Shown: positions 25,656 through 34,403 of the stretch, in pieces | Layout: each line of letters opens with the position of its first letter | How positions within the stretch are numbered: the stretch's first letter is position 1 | Assembly (NCBI GenBank): GCA_937872925.1 | Contig: CALMUT010000372.1 | Coordinates: 26,520 to 90,519 of the forward strand | Source: an uncultured Myxococcales bacterium | GTDB taxonomy: Bacteria > Myxococcota_A > Polyangia > Polyangiales > Polyangiaceae | Length of the DNA stretch: 64,000 nt | Direction of reading: 5' to 3' | The notes under the pieces: generated by a model | The model's input: the letters and a program-made list of their open reading frames with translations, nothing else | Databases searched by the model: none | Told to the model about the DNA's origin: nothing | Position numbers and translations under genes: made by a program

Positions 25656-25829
25656 GGCGGCGCACAGGCAACCACCCAAGCGGCGTCCTGGGCAAAATTC
25701 TTGCGCTCGCGGCGATTTGTGGCTCCTGGCGGGCCGCCCCTTCCGCACCCAGCTGTCCCGCCAGGCGCGTCTTGCAATGGCCTGCACCGGCGCCCGTGCC
25801 ATCACGCCGACGACAGCGCGCGTGGGGCT

Positions 25830-26996
25830 TTACTGAACCGACACTGCACGCACCGTTCCGGTATTCATCTCTAACAACACCAAACCGGCATCGTAAGTGC
25901 CAATCACGGCGGTAGAGCCGACGATGGCGAACCCTTGAACATAGACGAAGCCCGGCCAACTCGGCGTGACGCGCGACCAGCCACCGATGTCATTGCGGCG
26001 CGCAATCCCCAGAGAGCCTGCCAAGACATGAGGCCGGTTCTGGTCGTCGAACGCGATGGCGTCGAAGGCGGTGCCATCGAGGTTCCAGTCGCCGCCGCGC
26101 TCAGCCGGGTTCTTTCCGATGGCCCCCTTGGACGAGGCAACCAACTCGAAGCCCTTGCTGCCAAGCCGGTGCAACATGCCTTCGCGGAGCCCAAGGTGCG
26201 AAAAACCGCGCACTACCCACAGCGTGCCTTTACGGTCGACAGCGAGATCCCGCACGGGCAAGTCGAGCCCAGCTGGCACACCCGTGGGAGGCTCATCGCG
26301 CCAGCTGGGTTTGTCGATGTCTAGAGATACGAGCTCACCGCCCCATTCACCACTGTCGGACCCGAGATACAGGCGCTTCTGGTGAAGCACGGCGTGTTTG
26401 GGCCAACCGGGCTTGCTGCGCTTGCGCGTCGGCAGGGCCGCGGTCGTCCATTTGCCCGCTTCGCCGCGATGGAGACGCTCGCCCGCTAGGATGACGATCG
26501 CTTCACCCTGTGCCGCGAGCAAACTGGGTTGCTTGTCGTCGATGGCCGTTGAGGGCGGCGGCGGCACGGACTTCCATGTCCCGGCACGGTGCTCAAAGAG
26601 CCCAGGTTTGCCGCTGCTAGTCTTGGCGAGCACGAGCAGGTGACCGCCAGCGGCAGCGAGGGCACGCGGTTCGGCGCCCCCGGGCAACGCGATCGGCGTG
26701 ACGCTGCCCTTGCCCACGTCGAGCAGCGCGGGCGTGGCGGTGCGGACCACGACGCTCTGCTTGCTCTGCAGCAGCCCCGCGGACACGGCTTGACCGCGAC
26801 GGAAGTGTGATTCGTCTAGAGTGGGCATGGGCTGGGCGGCGTCCCCGACGGGGCTCGGCACTTTTGCGGAGGGCGGGCGCTCGCTCGCCTGGACCGTATC
26901 GGCGGGAGTGGGCGAAGAGCGCTGTTTGCTGCACGCGATCCCAGCGCCGAGCATGGCGACGCTCAAGCACAACGCGCGACGTAGATGACATGGCAC
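25830..26996 (-). CDS. Lipoprotein, beta-propeller-like, unknown
   Basis: 388 residues starting at GTG 26996, with lipobox GAGIACSKQ. The mature region is built of beta strands with regularly spaced Gly/Asp/Trp, such as RDLAVDRKGTLWVVRGF and DAIAFDDQNRPHVLAG. This fits a six- or seven-bladed propeller (NHL- or SMP-30-like). No active-site residues were recognised. Probable surface protein. Confidence 0.65.
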   Translation of the reverse strand: MPCHLRRALCLSVAMLGAGIACSKQRSSPTPADTVQASERPPSAKVPSPVGDAAQPMPTLDESHFRRGQAVSAGLLQSKQSVVVRTATPALLDVGKGSVTPIALPGGAEPRALAAAGGHLLVLAKTSSGKPGLFEHRAGTWKSVPPPPSTAIDDKQPSLLAAQGEAIVILAGERLHRGEAGKWTTAALPTRKRSKPGWPKHAVLHQKRLYLGSDSGEWGGELVSLDIDKPSWRDEPPTGVPAGLDLPVRDLAVDRKGTLWVVRGFSHLGLREGMLHRLGSKGFELVASSKGAIGKNPAERGGDWNLDGTAFDAIAFDDQNRPHVLAGSLGIARRNDIGGWSRVTPSWPGFVYVQGFAIVGSTAVIGTYDAGLVLLEMNTGTVRAVSVQ

Positions 26997-27029
26997 GGGA
27001 CAAGTGTAACCGCACCTGGCACTACATGC

Positions 27030-28250
27030 CTAAAACGCCTTCAACCCCGTCATCAACCGCTTGCTGATCACGATGCGTTGGATCTGCCCGGTGCCTTCGA
27101 AGATGTCGTAGACCTTGATGTCGCGGAACCATTTCTCCAAGAGTGCGTGGTCTTCGCTCAGGGTGCCGTGGGCGCCGCAGATTTCGATGGCGTCGTAGCA
27201 GGCGCGGATGGCGGCTTGGCCGGCGAGGGCTTTGCTCATGGAGGCTTCTTTGGCGTTGGGGATCGAGTGATCCGCCATCCACACGGCCTTCCACGTCAGG
27301 ATGCGCGCGGCTTCTAGCTGGCGCCCGGCGCGCGCGAGTCGCTCCGCGATGGCCGCGTAGCGCGGGATCGGGCGCGAGAGCACGTAGTTGTCTCTGACGA
27401 AATCGCAGGCGTATTCGTAAGCGGCGCGGCCGATGCCGATGGCCATGGCCGCGACGAGGGGGCGCGTGTTGTCGAAGGTTTTCATGGCGGTCATGAAGCC
27501 CTCTTTGGTCTGGTACTTCTCTTCACCGCCCAGCAAGTTATCGATGGGCACGCGACAATCTTCGAGCACGAGCTCCGCGGTTTCGTTGGCGCGCAGCCCC
27601 ATCTTCTCTTCGATCTTGCCCACGAAGAACCCCGGCGTGCCCTGCTCCACCACGAAGGCGCGGTGTCCGGCGCGGCCTTGCGTGGGGTCCACCGTCGCAA
27701 AGATCACGACCCAGGACGCGCGGCCGCCGTTCGTGATGTAGCACTTGCGCCCGTTGAGCACGTAGGCGTCGCCGTCCTTGCGACAGCTGGTGCGGATCGC
27801 CGCGACGTCACTGCCCGCGCCGGGCTCGGTCAAACCGTAGGCGCCCCAGCGCAGCTCTTTGCTCATGTCGCGGAAGATCCCGAAGAAGCGCTCTTTCTGT
27901 TCCGGCGTCCCGGTCGCGCGCAGGGGCGGTCCACCCAGACCCGCGCCGGGCAAGCACAACATGATGCTGGCGTCCGCCCAGGCGAGTTCTTCCGCGCCAA
28001 TGGCGGCGGTGCGGTTGGCTTGGCTCGGCTTCTTTGGGTCGCGCTGCTTCGGCCCCTCCTGAAAGTCCTCCATCGGATTGGCATCGCCCTTCATCGCCTG
28101 GCTCATGGCGTAGAAGGTGCGCAAGAACTCCGTGTCGATGTTCTTCTCGCGATCCCACTTCAGACTCTGCGGGCGAATGACGTTCTTGCCCATGTCGGAA
28201 AGCGCATCTTTGAGCATGCGCTGCTGTCCGTTTAGCTCTAGTTCGTACAT
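27030..28250 (-). CDS. Acyl-CoA dehydrogenase with catalytic Glu
   Basis: 406 residues; the GGAG site 8 nt before the ATG decides the start. It shows the FAD-binding GAYGLTEPGAGSDVAA block and, near the C-terminus, ICGAHGTLSEDHALLEKWFR and YDIFEGTGQIQ. The Glu of FEGT is the usual catalytic base that removes the alpha proton from acyl-CoA. It lies 10 nt after a second acyl-CoA dehydrogenase gene that lacks this Glu, so the two probably form a heteromeric enzyme. Substrate chain length unknown. Confidence 0.9.
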   Translation of the reverse strand: MYELELNGQQRMLKDALSDMGKNVIRPQSLKWDREKNIDTEFLRTFYAMSQAMKGDANPMEDFQEGPKQRDPKKPSQANRTAAIGAEELAWADASIMLCLPGAGLGGPPLRATGTPEQKERFFGIFRDMSKELRWGAYGLTEPGAGSDVAAIRTSCRKDGDAYVLNGRKCYITNGGRASWVVIFATVDPTQGRAGHRAFVVEQGTPGFFVGKIEEKMGLRANETAELVLEDCRVPIDNLLGGEEKYQTKEGFMTAMKTFDNTRPLVAAMAIGIGRAAYEYACDFVRDNYVLSRPIPRYAAIAERLARAGRQLEAARILTWKAVWMADHSIPNAKEASMSKALAGQAAIRACYDAIEICGAHGTLSEDHALLEKWFRDIKVYDIFEGTGQIQRIVISKRLMTGLKAF

Positions 28251-28260
28251 CTGCCGCTCC

Positions 28261-29466
28261 TCAGGTAAAGACGCTCTGGGTTTCGGGCGTGGGCAACACC
28301 ACCGCGGGGTCCAGGGCTTGGTCCGTAAGCAAGAGCACCGCCAGCTGGTCCATCTGCGCCGTCGTCATGCCGGAAAGCGCCATCTGCCGCGCGTCGCGCA
28401 TCATTTTTTCTACGATCACGTCGCGCATGAAGCCCGCGCCGCCGTGCAGCTGCACCGCGTCGTCCGTGGTGCGCATGGCGACCTCATGGGCGTGTGCCAC
28501 GGCTTGTGCGGTCGCCAGCAAGCAGGCTTTCTCGTCTTTTTTGGCGTCGAAAGACCAAGCCGCGCGCCGTACGAGTTCCCGCGCGCTCTCGATGTCCATG
28601 TGGCGATCCGCCAAGTTGAAGGCGACGGCTTGGAAGTGCCCGATGGGCTTGCCGAAGGCCTTGCGCATATCGCAATACTCACGCGTCAGATCGAAGGCTG
28701 AGCGCGCCAATCCAACCTGACGCGCTGCGATGGTGAGAGAGTACTTGGCGAAGAAGCGGATCGTAGCCGCAGCAAAGTCACCACCGCCCAGCAGGCGGTC
28801 TGCTTTGCCCACGGCTACCCGGTCCAGCTTCACCTGGCCGAAGTTGGCACAGGCGAGCCCGAGGGTTTCGTGTCGGCCTGTGACTTCGAGGCCCTTGGCG
28901 CCCTGCTTGACGATGAACGCGCCGATGCCGTTCCAACCTTGGGCGGCATCGACCTGAGCAAAGACGACGAACTGAGCGGCCACGGCAGCGTTGCTGACGA
29001 AGCTCTTCTCACCGCTCAGCTCGAAGCCGTCGCCCGCAGGCTTGGCCACGGTCACAAATCCGGGTTGGTCGCGATTGGGTTGCGCTTCGCTCCATGCCAC
29101 CGCGCCGAACGCGGCCGCCCCGAGCAGCGGCTCGAGCAGCGCGCGCTGCTGCGCGTCGTCACCTAACTCCAGCGCCGCCAGCGTGAAGGGACCAAAGGAC
29201 GGCAAGCCGAAGGGCGCGGCGGCATCTCCGTAGGCCAGCTCTTCGTTGATCAGCACCGCGGTCAACAGACCGAGACCCTGACCACCCAGGCTCTCGGGCA
29301 CCCCGGCCGCGCCCAGGGCCATTTCCTGGATCGCGCCGCGAACCTCTGCACTGACCTCTCGCGCCGCTTCGAATTTGCGTGCTCTGGGCAGAAGCGCGCT
29401 CTTGGCGAAATCCGCGACGGTTCCGAGAATCAGCTGCTGATCCTCACTCGGTTCAAAGGAAATCAT
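28261..29466 (-). CDS. Acyl-CoA dehydrogenase-like subunit lacking the catalytic Glu
   Basis: 401 residues from the ATG at 29466, preceded by GGGAG. The fold markers are clear: EDQQLILGTVADFAKSALLP, GAVAWSEAQPNRD, REYCDMRKAFGKPIGHFQAV and VQLHGGAGFMRDVIVEKM. In the next block, where active members read RDARxxxIYEGTSEIQ, it has RDARQMALSGMTTAQMD: the Glu is missing. In the alpha2-beta2 acyl-CoA dehydrogenases of steroid side-chain breakdown in actinobacteria, one subunit lacks this base. A parallel arrangement is inferred. It is the first gene of the operon, downstream of the palindromic operator. Confidence 0.85.
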   Translation of the reverse strand: MISFEPSEDQQLILGTVADFAKSALLPRARKFEAAREVSAEVRGAIQEMALGAAGVPESLGGQGLGLLTAVLINEELAYGDAAAPFGLPSFGPFTLAALELGDDAQQRALLEPLLGAAAFGAVAWSEAQPNRDQPGFVTVAKPAGDGFELSGEKSFVSNAAVAAQFVVFAQVDAAQGWNGIGAFIVKQGAKGLEVTGRHETLGLACANFGQVKLDRVAVGKADRLLGGGDFAAATIRFFAKYSLTIAARQVGLARSAFDLTREYCDMRKAFGKPIGHFQAVAFNLADRHMDIESARELVRRAAWSFDAKKDEKACLLATAQAVAHAHEVAMRTTDDAVQLHGGAGFMRDVIVEKMMRDARQMALSGMTTAQMDQLAVLLLTDQALDPAVVLPTPETQSVFT

Positions 29467-29487
29467 GGATTTTCTCCCGGTTTCCGC

Positions 29488-29517
29488 TTGTATAGCGTCA
29501 CTATACAATGCGAGCAA
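29488..29517 (-). promoter_or_regulatory. Promoter with embedded palindromic operator for the acyl-CoA dehydrogenase operon
   Basis: Reading leftwards, TTGCTC (29517-29512) is followed after exactly 17 bp by TATACA (29494-29489), a good sigma70-type promoter. Lying across its spacer and -10 is the inverted repeat TTGTATAG-N5-CTATACAA (29488-29508), of the size and symmetry bound by TetR/FadR-like dimers. Binding there would block the polymerase. The start codon at 29466 is about 15 nt below the expected transcript start. The regulator is not identified; the divergent FHA protein is not a TetR protein. Confidence 0.65.
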
Positions 29518-29604
29518 GCAAATTCGGCCTGCGGGCCGGGAGCGTGCACCTCGCGCAGCTCCGGAATCGCCCGACCTCAGCCCGACAACGCTAAGCTCAA
29601 CGCA

Positions 29605-30996
29605 GTGGCGCAGTTCGACGAATCCGAAGACCAGATGCCGACGGTGGCCAGCGCGCCAACGCCCGCGAGGACGACCGCGCGTGGACTTTCCTTTGAAGTC
29701 ATCGCCGGTCCAGATGGTGGCGCGCGCGGTTCGATTCGCAGCGAAAAAATCGTGGCCGGCCGCTCGGTCGCCGCCGATCTGCGGCTCACCGATGGAACGG
29801 CGTCGAGCTTTCACGTGGAGCTGTCGCCCACTCCAGAGGGCATTTTCGTACGGGATTTGGAGAGTCTAAACGGCACCGTCTTCCACGGCGCTCGGCTCCG
29901 ATCCGCCTTAGTTCCCAGCGGTTCGACTCTGCAACTGGGCGCAACCCTGCTCCGTGTCGACCTCGACACCCCCGTCGAGGCGCAGACTGAGCAACTCGCG
30001 AGTTTCGGCGCGCTGGTTGGAGATAGCCCGGCGATGCGCGAGGCATTTTCATTGCTGGCACGGCTTGCTGGAACTCACCTTTCTCTACTGATCGAGGGGC
30101 CCACGGGCACTGGCAAGGAACTCGCCGCACGGGCCGTGCACGAGCACAGCGCGCAGGCCGGCGCGCCTTTTGTGGTGTTGGACTGCACCGCGATCCCCGC
30201 CGCACTGGCCGAGAGCGTGCTCTTTGGTCATGAGCGCGGCGCGTTTACAGGCGCGACCGAGCGGCGCCCGGGCGTCTTCGAGGCGGCGGGCCCGGGCACG
30301 GTGTTCTTGGACGAAGTCGGCGAACTGCCTATGGCCCTACAACCCAAGCTGCTGCGGGTTTTGGAGCAGCGCCAAGTCTCTCGGGTGGGCAGTGCGAATC
30401 CCATTCCGGTCGCGGCGCGGATCGTGTCAGCGACCTGGCGCGATCTGCGTGCGCGCATCAATCAGAAGAAGTTTCGCGAAGACCTGTACTACCGACTCGC
30501 CCAAGCGCGTGTAGCCATTCCCGCGCTTTCTGACCGACCCGAGGACATTCCGACGCTCGTGCGGCACTTTCTTTCGCGACTTCCGAAAAGCCAGCAAGGC
30601 GCGCGCTCCATTTCACCCGAAGCGCTGCAAGAACTTACAGCCCGCGACTATCCGGGCAACGTACGGGAACTATTGCATACGGTGGAGCGCGCGGCAGTGC
30701 TAGCGGCTGGCGACGTGATCTTGCCGTCGGATCTGTCTTTCGAACGCATGCTGATGGGAGAATGCAGTCGCGCAGGGAGCGGGCCCGGAATGAGCGACGA
30801 CGCGCCCACGCAAGCTCTACCCTTGTTCAAGGAAGCCAAGCGCACCCTGATTGACGAATTCGAACGCGACTATTTGGCACGACTCATCGCGCGCGCCGAT
30901 AACAACCTATCCCGTGCGTCAGCACTCGCGGGCATCGAGCGTCACCATCTCCGAGACTTGCTGCGCAAGCACGGCTTGTGGAGCACGGAGTCGTAG
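29605..30996 (+). CDS. FHA-domain sigma54-dependent transcriptional activator
   Basis: 463 residues from a GTG at 29605 (an ATG at 29635 is an alternative; the longer frame from 29488 runs through the divergent promoter and is unlikely). An N-terminal FHA domain (about 30-120; IVAGRSVAADLRLTDGTASS, VRDLESLNGTVFHG) should bind phosphothreonine peptides. The AAA+ domain has Walker A GPTGTGKE, the sigma54-contact loop GAFTGATE and Walker B TVFLDEVGEL. A Fis-type helix-turn-helix ends the protein (NNLSRASALAGIERHHLRD). It links Ser/Thr kinase signalling to sigma54 promoters, a very common arrangement in myxobacteria. Confidence 0.92.
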   Translation: MAQFDESEDQMPTVASAPTPARTTARGLSFEVIAGPDGGARGSIRSEKIVAGRSVAADLRLTDGTASSFHVELSPTPEGIFVRDLESLNGTVFHGARLRSALVPSGSTLQLGATLLRVDLDTPVEAQTEQLASFGALVGDSPAMREAFSLLARLAGTHLSLLIEGPTGTGKELAARAVHEHSAQAGAPFVVLDCTAIPAALAESVLFGHERGAFTGATERRPGVFEAAGPGTVFLDEVGELPMALQPKLLRVLEQRQVSRVGSANPIPVAARIVSATWRDLRARINQKKFREDLYYRLAQARVAIPALSDRPEDIPTLVRHFLSRLPKSQQGARSISPEALQELTARDYPGNVRELLHTVERAAVLAAGDVILPSDLSFERMLMGECSRAGSGPGMSDDAPTQALPLFKEAKRTLIDEFERDYLARLIARADNNLSRASALAGIERHHLRDLLRKHGLWSTES

Positions 30997-31008
30997 CCCG
31001 ACCACCAG

Positions 31009-31782
31009 CTATTTGCAGCTGTCGGCCTTCCAACCGGACTTCGAACCATTCACCGAGCTGCCTTTGTCTTTGCAGAACTTCTGCATGGCTTCTAGGCACG
31101 TGCCGGTCACCTTGAGTGCAGTGCTCACGCTCTTGCCATCGCTACACACGGCGCAACACAGGCGACACTGCCCCCCGTCCTTGTGCGCGACGGTGCAAGA
31201 GCAAGACCCGTCGGCGTCGCAATTCGTACAACATTTCGCCACACCGCCAGGGCCGCTGCAGGCCGCTGGACCTTCGCAGCAGGGATCCCCCGTGCCACCA
31301 CAGAGTTTGCACATGCCGCCCACACAAACCCGTCCCACGTCGCAGGAATCGCCCGTGCAACACGCAGCGTCGGTGCCACCGCATGGAACGCAGGCGCCAC
31401 CTGCACACACGGCGCCTAAATCGCAGGCGTCCTCATCGCAGCAAGGCGTGCTTGGTTTTCCGCACTCCAGACACACGCCGGCGGTAGAGCACTTGAGGCC
31501 CAGACCAACGCAAGCTTGGCCACAGCAAGGTTCGCCGGCCCCGCCACACGTCACGCACATCGAGTTGCCATTGCAGGTGGCACCCGGATCACACCCCAAA
31601 CCGCAGCACGTCTGACCGGGAGCGCCACAATCCGGACCGGAATCCACGCCGCTCCCACCTTGCCCTGTGGCACCACTGTCCGGCTGCGACGATAGGGCGT
31701 TCGTGTCGTGCGTAACGCTGCAACCGAAAGCGACGGCATGCGCCAGTGCTCCAAACACGGCATACGTCGACGGGGAGCGCAT
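31009..31782 (-). CDS. Cys-rich repeat lipoprotein
   Basis: 257 residues with lipobox AVAFGCSV. The mature part has over 40 Cys in about six repeats of the form CGGxGxPCC.G..C..G..C, including CGGAGEPCCGQACVG and CGGTDAACCTGDSC. Each repeat of about 25-30 residues should form a small disulfide-rich knot. Such proteins are frequent in Polyangiales exoproteomes and no function is established. It overlaps nothing; its stop is 12 nt from the convergent activator stop. Confidence 0.75.
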   Translation of the reverse strand: MRSPSTYAVFGALAHAVAFGCSVTHDTNALSSQPDSGATGQGGSGVDSGPDCGAPGQTCCGLGCDPGATCNGNSMCVTCGGAGEPCCGQACVGLGLKCSTAGVCLECGKPSTPCCDEDACDLGAVCAGGACVPCGGTDAACCTGDSCDVGRVCVGGMCKLCGGTGDPCCEGPAACSGPGGVAKCCTNCDADGSCSCTVAHKDGGQCRLCCAVCSDGKSVSTALKVTGTCLEAMQKFCKDKGSSVNGSKSGWKADSCK

Positions 31783-31821
31783 ACTTCAGTCTAGCATGCC
31801 GCCTTACACCCGGGCTCGACC

Positions 31822-32655
31822 CTAGAGCGCGCCACGCACACCCAGGTAGGCTCCCCCGGGCGAAGGAGCGACCACGAATTGCGGCGTCCGAGAACGCTGT
31901 GCACGCCTCCCGGGCGCGTCGTCAGCTCCTGACTCTGCAAAGTAAAAGTACGCTGCCCCCGCGTACGCAGCCAAGCCGACTCCCAACGAGATGTCGGCCA
32001 CTAAGAACTTGGTGCGAACGGCGTCGCTGTCCGCACTTGAGCAACCGGGCGCGCAGCTCGACTCCAAATCAGAGTACTCAGCTTGACCAATCGCGGCGAA
32101 GGTTCCGAAGCTAATCAGCCCAGCGGTGCCGATGCCAGCAAGTACCCAGAATGCCAGCGGCGGCGCCGTCGAGACTTCGCCAACAGGAAGCTCCGCGATG
32201 ATTTCGCGATTCTTCACGCCGGCCTTGATCAACACATCCACCCGGACCTCGGGCTGACCATTCACCTGAAACCCCAACGCATGCGGCCCAGGTTCCAGCG
32301 CCAGAGGTTTCCCATCCAATCGCCGCGCGACTTCCCGGCCATCAACACGGACAACCACATCGACGATGTCCGCGCCGCTTTGGCTGCGCGCGCCGAGCAC
32401 CACAGTGGGCATGCTGCTTTGAACCTCTTCCAACCATCGACCGCAGTCCGCTTGGATGATCGCTGGGCAGCCCCTCGCCGCGCACACATACAGCCGATCT
32501 CTGGCTTCGAGCAGACGCCCAGCTTGACGCAGCTCTTGGCCGCTGAGGTGCGCGGCGGCGCAGACGTCTTTGACAGGGGGTGCTGCGTGAATCCCTGCAG
32601 GGGCGCCCAGCGTCGCTGCCAACATCGCGAGGGACCGAAACTGCAACCACCGCAT
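31822..32655 (-). CDS. Exported protein with PEGA-like domain and membrane helices
   Basis: 277 residues from the ATG at 32655. A signal peptide ends near GIHAAPP. The helical N-terminal half carries paired Cys (DVCAAAHLSGQELRQAGRL, CAARGCPAIIQADC). A beta domain with DVVVRVDGREVARRLDGKPL and EPGPHALGF resembles PEGA surface domains. Two hydrophobic helices follow (AFWVLAGIGTAGLISFGTFA and DISLGVGLAAYAGAAYFYF). This layout is common in myxobacteria next to Ser/Thr kinases, and it is divergent from one here, 67 bp away. Confidence 0.75.
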   Translation of the reverse strand: MRWLQFRSLAMLAATLGAPAGIHAAPPVKDVCAAAHLSGQELRQAGRLLEARDRLYVCAARGCPAIIQADCGRWLEEVQSSMPTVVLGARSQSGADIVDVVVRVDGREVARRLDGKPLALEPGPHALGFQVNGQPEVRVDVLIKAGVKNREIIAELPVGEVSTAPPLAFWVLAGIGTAGLISFGTFAAIGQAEYSDLESSCAPGCSSADSDAVRTKFLVADISLGVGLAAYAGAAYFYFAESGADDAPGRRAQRSRTPQFVVAPSPGGAYLGVRGAL

Positions 32656-32722
32656 TGTGCCCCACTCTAGCAAGCGCCGCGTGGAAACGACCAGCACCCA
32701 CAGGCGTGATAGGCTTCGCGGA

Positions 32723-34403
32723 ATGGCGCAGACGCCGGAGCCGGAGCGGATCATCGGCAGGTACGCGCTATTTGGAGAGATTGCGGCCGGGGGCATGGCC
32801 ACCGTACACCTGGGACGACTGCTGGGGCCTGCCGGCTTTGCGCGCACCGTGGCGATCAAGCGACTGCATCCGCAGTTTGCCAAGGACCCGGAATTCGTAT
32901 CCATGTTCCTCGACGAGGCCCGTCTGGCCGCGCGCATCCGTCACCCTAATGTTGTATCCACCCTGGACGTAGTCGCGTTGGAGGGCGAGTTGTTCATCGT
33001 CATGGACTACGTCGATGGCGAGGGGGGGGGCGGATTGTCTCATCGTCGGGGACGGTGCGGGGGGCGACCCCGGGCCCCGCATCCGCGGGCTGCCGGGAGA
33101 GGGGGGCCCGCCACTGCCCGTCGACGTGACCGCCGCGATATTTGTCAACGTGCTGCACGGCCTTCACGCCGCTCACGAAACTCATGGCGAAACCGGCCGA
33201 CCGCTCGGACTGATCCACCGCGACGTATCACCGCAAAACATCCTCGTGGGTACAGACGGCGCGGGACGCTTGGTGGATTTCGGTGTTGCCAAGGCAGCGG
33301 GTCGCTCGCAGCAGACGAGAGAAGGGATCGTCAAAGGGAAGATCGCCTACATGGCGCCGGAGCAGTTGCGCCGAGGCCAGCTCGATCGACGCACGGACCT
33401 GTACGCGGCCGCCGTGGTCTTGTGGGAAACCTTGTCCGGCCGGCGACTGTTCGAAGGCGACAGCGACTTTCAGGTCGCCGAGCAGATCATCCACCGTGGG
33501 GTCAGCGAACCCCCGTCTCATTTCAACGCACAGGTCAGCAGCGAATTGGATGCCATCGTCATGCGCGGGACCCTGCGAGATCCCGCGCAGCGCTTCGCCA
33601 CCGCTCTCGAAATGGCAGACGCCCTTGAGCGCTCTACCTCCCTCGCGACTGCCCGCCGAGTGGGACTGCATGTGCAGCAAACTGCGGCCGCGGAACTGCA
33701 AGCACGCGCGCATCGAGTCGCTTCTCTGGAAGCGGCGACTCCCATGGGCAGCCCGGCCGCGCTTCAGACACCGGCGTCGGTGCCGCCTTCATCCCACGGG
33801 GAGGCATCAGCTGCGTCCGAGCCGACTCGCGCCATTTCCGAACCGCTGCGACCCGTGCAGGGCAACGGCACAGAGCCATCCCAAGAGTCGACGCGCATGC
33901 TTTCGGGGCCTCGCGTCCCTGCGCCCTTCTTCCCGGCGCACGCCACTCAGACGCTGCCAGCGCCCGTCGAACCAACCGTCCTGACCCGGCGGCCCGATGT
34001 CGGAGACCCCGCAAAGACCGAGGGCGCCCACGCACGTCGCGCCGCCCTATTCGGTGTTGGGATTGCGTTTGCGGTGGCATTCGGCGTCGCGGCGACGCTA
34101 CTGCTCGTGCGCGCCTCTTCACCGTCCGAAGAAACACCGCCGGCTGCATCCGTTGGTTCCATCGAGCGGCCGATGGGCCCCAGCACCCCTTCAAGCGCCG
34201 CTACACGCTCAACCGCTGACCCAGAACCAGCCAAGCCGGCACCAACAAGTACTGGCACAAGCTCCGCCAGTGCGTCGGCCTTCGCTGCACCTCGTGCTCC
34301 GCGCCCGCTCCCGCGCCCGACTCCGGCTCCGGCGGCAGACAAATGCAACCCGCCCCACTACTTCGATGGACCCATCAAGAAGTTGAAGCCTGGTTGCTAC
34401 TAG
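32723..34403 (+). pseudogene. Eukaryotic-type Ser/Thr protein kinase, split by frameshifts in G-runs
   Basis: From the ATG at 32723 the frame encodes a kinase N-lobe: IIGRYALFGEIAAGGMATVH, AIKRLHPQFA and ELFIVMDYVDGE. Just after this, a run of nine G at 33022-33030 breaks the frame. The next bases read RIVSSSG in a second frame, and from about 33100 a third frame continues with LPVDVTAAIFVNVLHGLHAA, HRDVSPQNILV, VDFGVAKA, YMAPEQ and the rest of the C-lobe. A Pro/Ser-rich linker, one transmembrane helix (GVGIAFAVAFGVAATLLLV) and a short outer tail follow. All catalytic motifs survive, so a sequencing error in G-rich sequence is at least as likely as real decay. If intact, the product would be a membrane-anchored kinase of about 560 residues. 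Confidence 0.8.
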
